Origin: Mesostigma viride
Taxonomy: Eukaryota; Streptophyta; Mesostigmatophyceae; Mesostigmatales; Mesostigmataceae
NCBI GenBank assembly: GCA_009746045.1
Contig: RPFO01001743.1
Span: 1 to 24,781 of the forward strand
DNA: 24,781 nucleotides
Direction of reading: 5' to 3'
In this document: piece after piece, positions 23,870 to 24,781 of the stretch
How positions within the stretch are numbered: the first letter of the stretch is position 1
Layout of the letters: each line of letters opens with the position of its first letter
The notes under the pieces: generated by a model
Database searches by the model: none
Told to the model about the DNA's origin: nothing
Seen by the model: only the letters and a program-made list of their open reading frames with translations
Position numbers and translations under genes: made by a program

Positions 23870-24781
23870 ATGGGGTCAGTGTATGACCTGCTAGTTGAAT
23901 ATTTCGGTAAAAACCACCACAATCCCCTGAAAAGAAAGAGGGAGAGGGACCTGGAGCCATTTTGGAAACAAGTAAAGGAGCTTTTGCACACAAGAACCTC
24001 TCTGGCAATCAACAAGATTGAAACGGTCTTGGAGGCAATCAAGTAAGTATTTATTTGTGCCCCTTTTACGTTCATCACCTCTGGAAATCGTCACTCCCTT
24101 TATCAATTGTGACTGGTTACCTGACTCCTCCTCCCCCCCCACATGATTGCGTTTGTTTTCTGTCATATCCCAACAACTGCAGGGCACACCCCACCCCCCT
24201 GCCCACTGTGGACAGTACGTGCATAAATGTCACCTACCACCATCTGCAGGATCGCGGTCTCACTGCCGGAAACCAGGATTTCCACCTGCTGCACATGCAA
24301 CTGAGGCACGTGATCGAAGTGTACTTCGACAGTGCGGATGCTGGACACAGGGCTTTTTTGACAGGGCAATTCTCCAACCTTGTGGACAACGTGATGGAGC
24401 ACGGGTGGAAGATTTCACCTGCCGTCGCGGCCATCTGTCCGTATGCCGTCGTCAGGACGTTTCTGCTGCTGATGGACAAGTCAAAGGGGCCCAAGCCCGA
24501 CCACATACCCGCTGTGGGCATCATCTCACCCTTCCCCAAGAAGAAGCTGGTCCCCGCCCCTGCACCCAAGTGGCAGCGTCCGTGGCAGCTCGATAGCGCG
24601 GGGGCACTGTTCCTGTCACCCAAGCTGGTCAAGACGTACGAGCAGACGATCTCGTGCAGTTGGGGCGGCGGAGACTCGCGCTGGATCATCAACGGGTGGA
24701 AGAGTGTACGTGCGGAGTTCCCCTCAGCTGCCGAGAAGGCCCGTGTTGCAGCGGCTAAAGTTACGCCACCGGTTGTACGTG
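23870..24781 (+). CDS. Spliced gene of unknown function (exons 23870-24042 and 24183-end), 3' end outside window
   Basis: Unspliced, the frame from ATG 23870 (MGSVYDLLVEYFGKN) stops after 58 codons at TAA 24044. Removing a GT-AG intron joins it, phase 2, to a frame that stays open to the window end, giving over 250 residues. Exon 1 is basic (NPLKRKRERDLEPFW, then SLAINKIETVLEAI). Exon 2 begins AHPTPLPTVDSTC, then reads HHLQDRGLTAGNQDFHLLHM, RAFLTGQFSNLVDNVMEHGW, a Pro/Lys-rich linker (PFPKKKLVPAPAPKWQRP) and GGGDSRWIINGWKSVRAEFP. No domain recognised. It may be a host gene beside the viral segment, or an intron-containing viral gene. Upstream exons are possible. Confidence 0.6.
24043..24182 (+). 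other. Predicted spliceosomal intron (140 bp)
   Basis: Donor CAA|GTAAGTAT at 24043, a near-consensus site. Acceptor after a pyrimidine-rich stretch, ending CAACAACTGCAG|GG at 24182. Splicing restores one continuous frame of more than 250 codons. A weaker acceptor exists near 24250 (CATCTGCAG). The intron has stops in the exon 1 frame. Confidence 0.7.

Noticed and set aside
1-24781. CRISPR array, tRNA or rRNA genes
   Set aside because: The tandem repeats have no regular unique spacers of CRISPR type, and I saw no tRNA cloverleaf or rRNA core sequence.

Overview
The window reads as a stretch of a nucleocytoplasmic large DNA virus (NCLDV, Nucleocytoviricota) genome that now sits in, or has been in contact with, a eukaryotic nuclear genome. 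Viral evidence: densely packed, mostly intronless genes on both strands with gaps often under 60 bp. They include a D5-type SF3 helicase, a YqaJ/lambda-type exonuclease, a poxvirus A22-like RuvC resolvase, a SLATT two-TM protein, an H2B-like histone-fold protein, a SET protein, F-box, RING/TRAF and OTU proteins, and several small NCLDV families of unknown function. Nuclear-host evidence: an LTR retrotransposon (two apparently identical 675-bp LTRs, 5-bp target duplication, initiator-Met-like primer site) has landed inside the D5 gene, and the gene at the right edge only reads through if a 140-bp GT-AG intron is removed. The LTR has the style of land-plant elements, so I favour a giant endogenous viral element in a streptophyte or land plant. 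The host assignment is inference.

Layout. 1-2730: partial cobalamin adenosyltransferase, SLATT protein, a 46-bp tandem repeat, a frameshifted gene and two small proteins, all on +. 2736-4280: exonuclease and resolvase on -. 4310-6930: small virus-type genes in divergent and convergent pairs. 7088-12034: D5 helicase on -, cut by the retrotransposon at 8053-10792. 12035-12449: an AGATCT-rich intergenic island. 12450-15449: four + strand genes (unknown, small membrane protein, F-box, histone fold). 15460-22311: - strand block (RING/TRAF, coiled-coil DUF, unknown, SET, OTU, a protein with a repeated QC motif, two unknowns). 22312-23869: non-coding, with AGATCT motifs, a 797-bp near-perfect palindrome and 101-bp tandem repeats. 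23870-end: the spliced gene.

Themes. Recombination and replication: exonuclease, resolvase, helicase. Ubiquitin control: F-box, RING/TRAF and OTU. Chromatin: histone fold and SET. Several genes are broken by single-base frame changes. Seven of the eight need one extra base to restore frame, and five of those coincide with G/C runs of six or seven, so either homopolymer under-calling or slippage decay must be considered. AGATCT palindromes recur in intergenic islands, flank the large palindrome and extend into the adenosyltransferase coding sequence.
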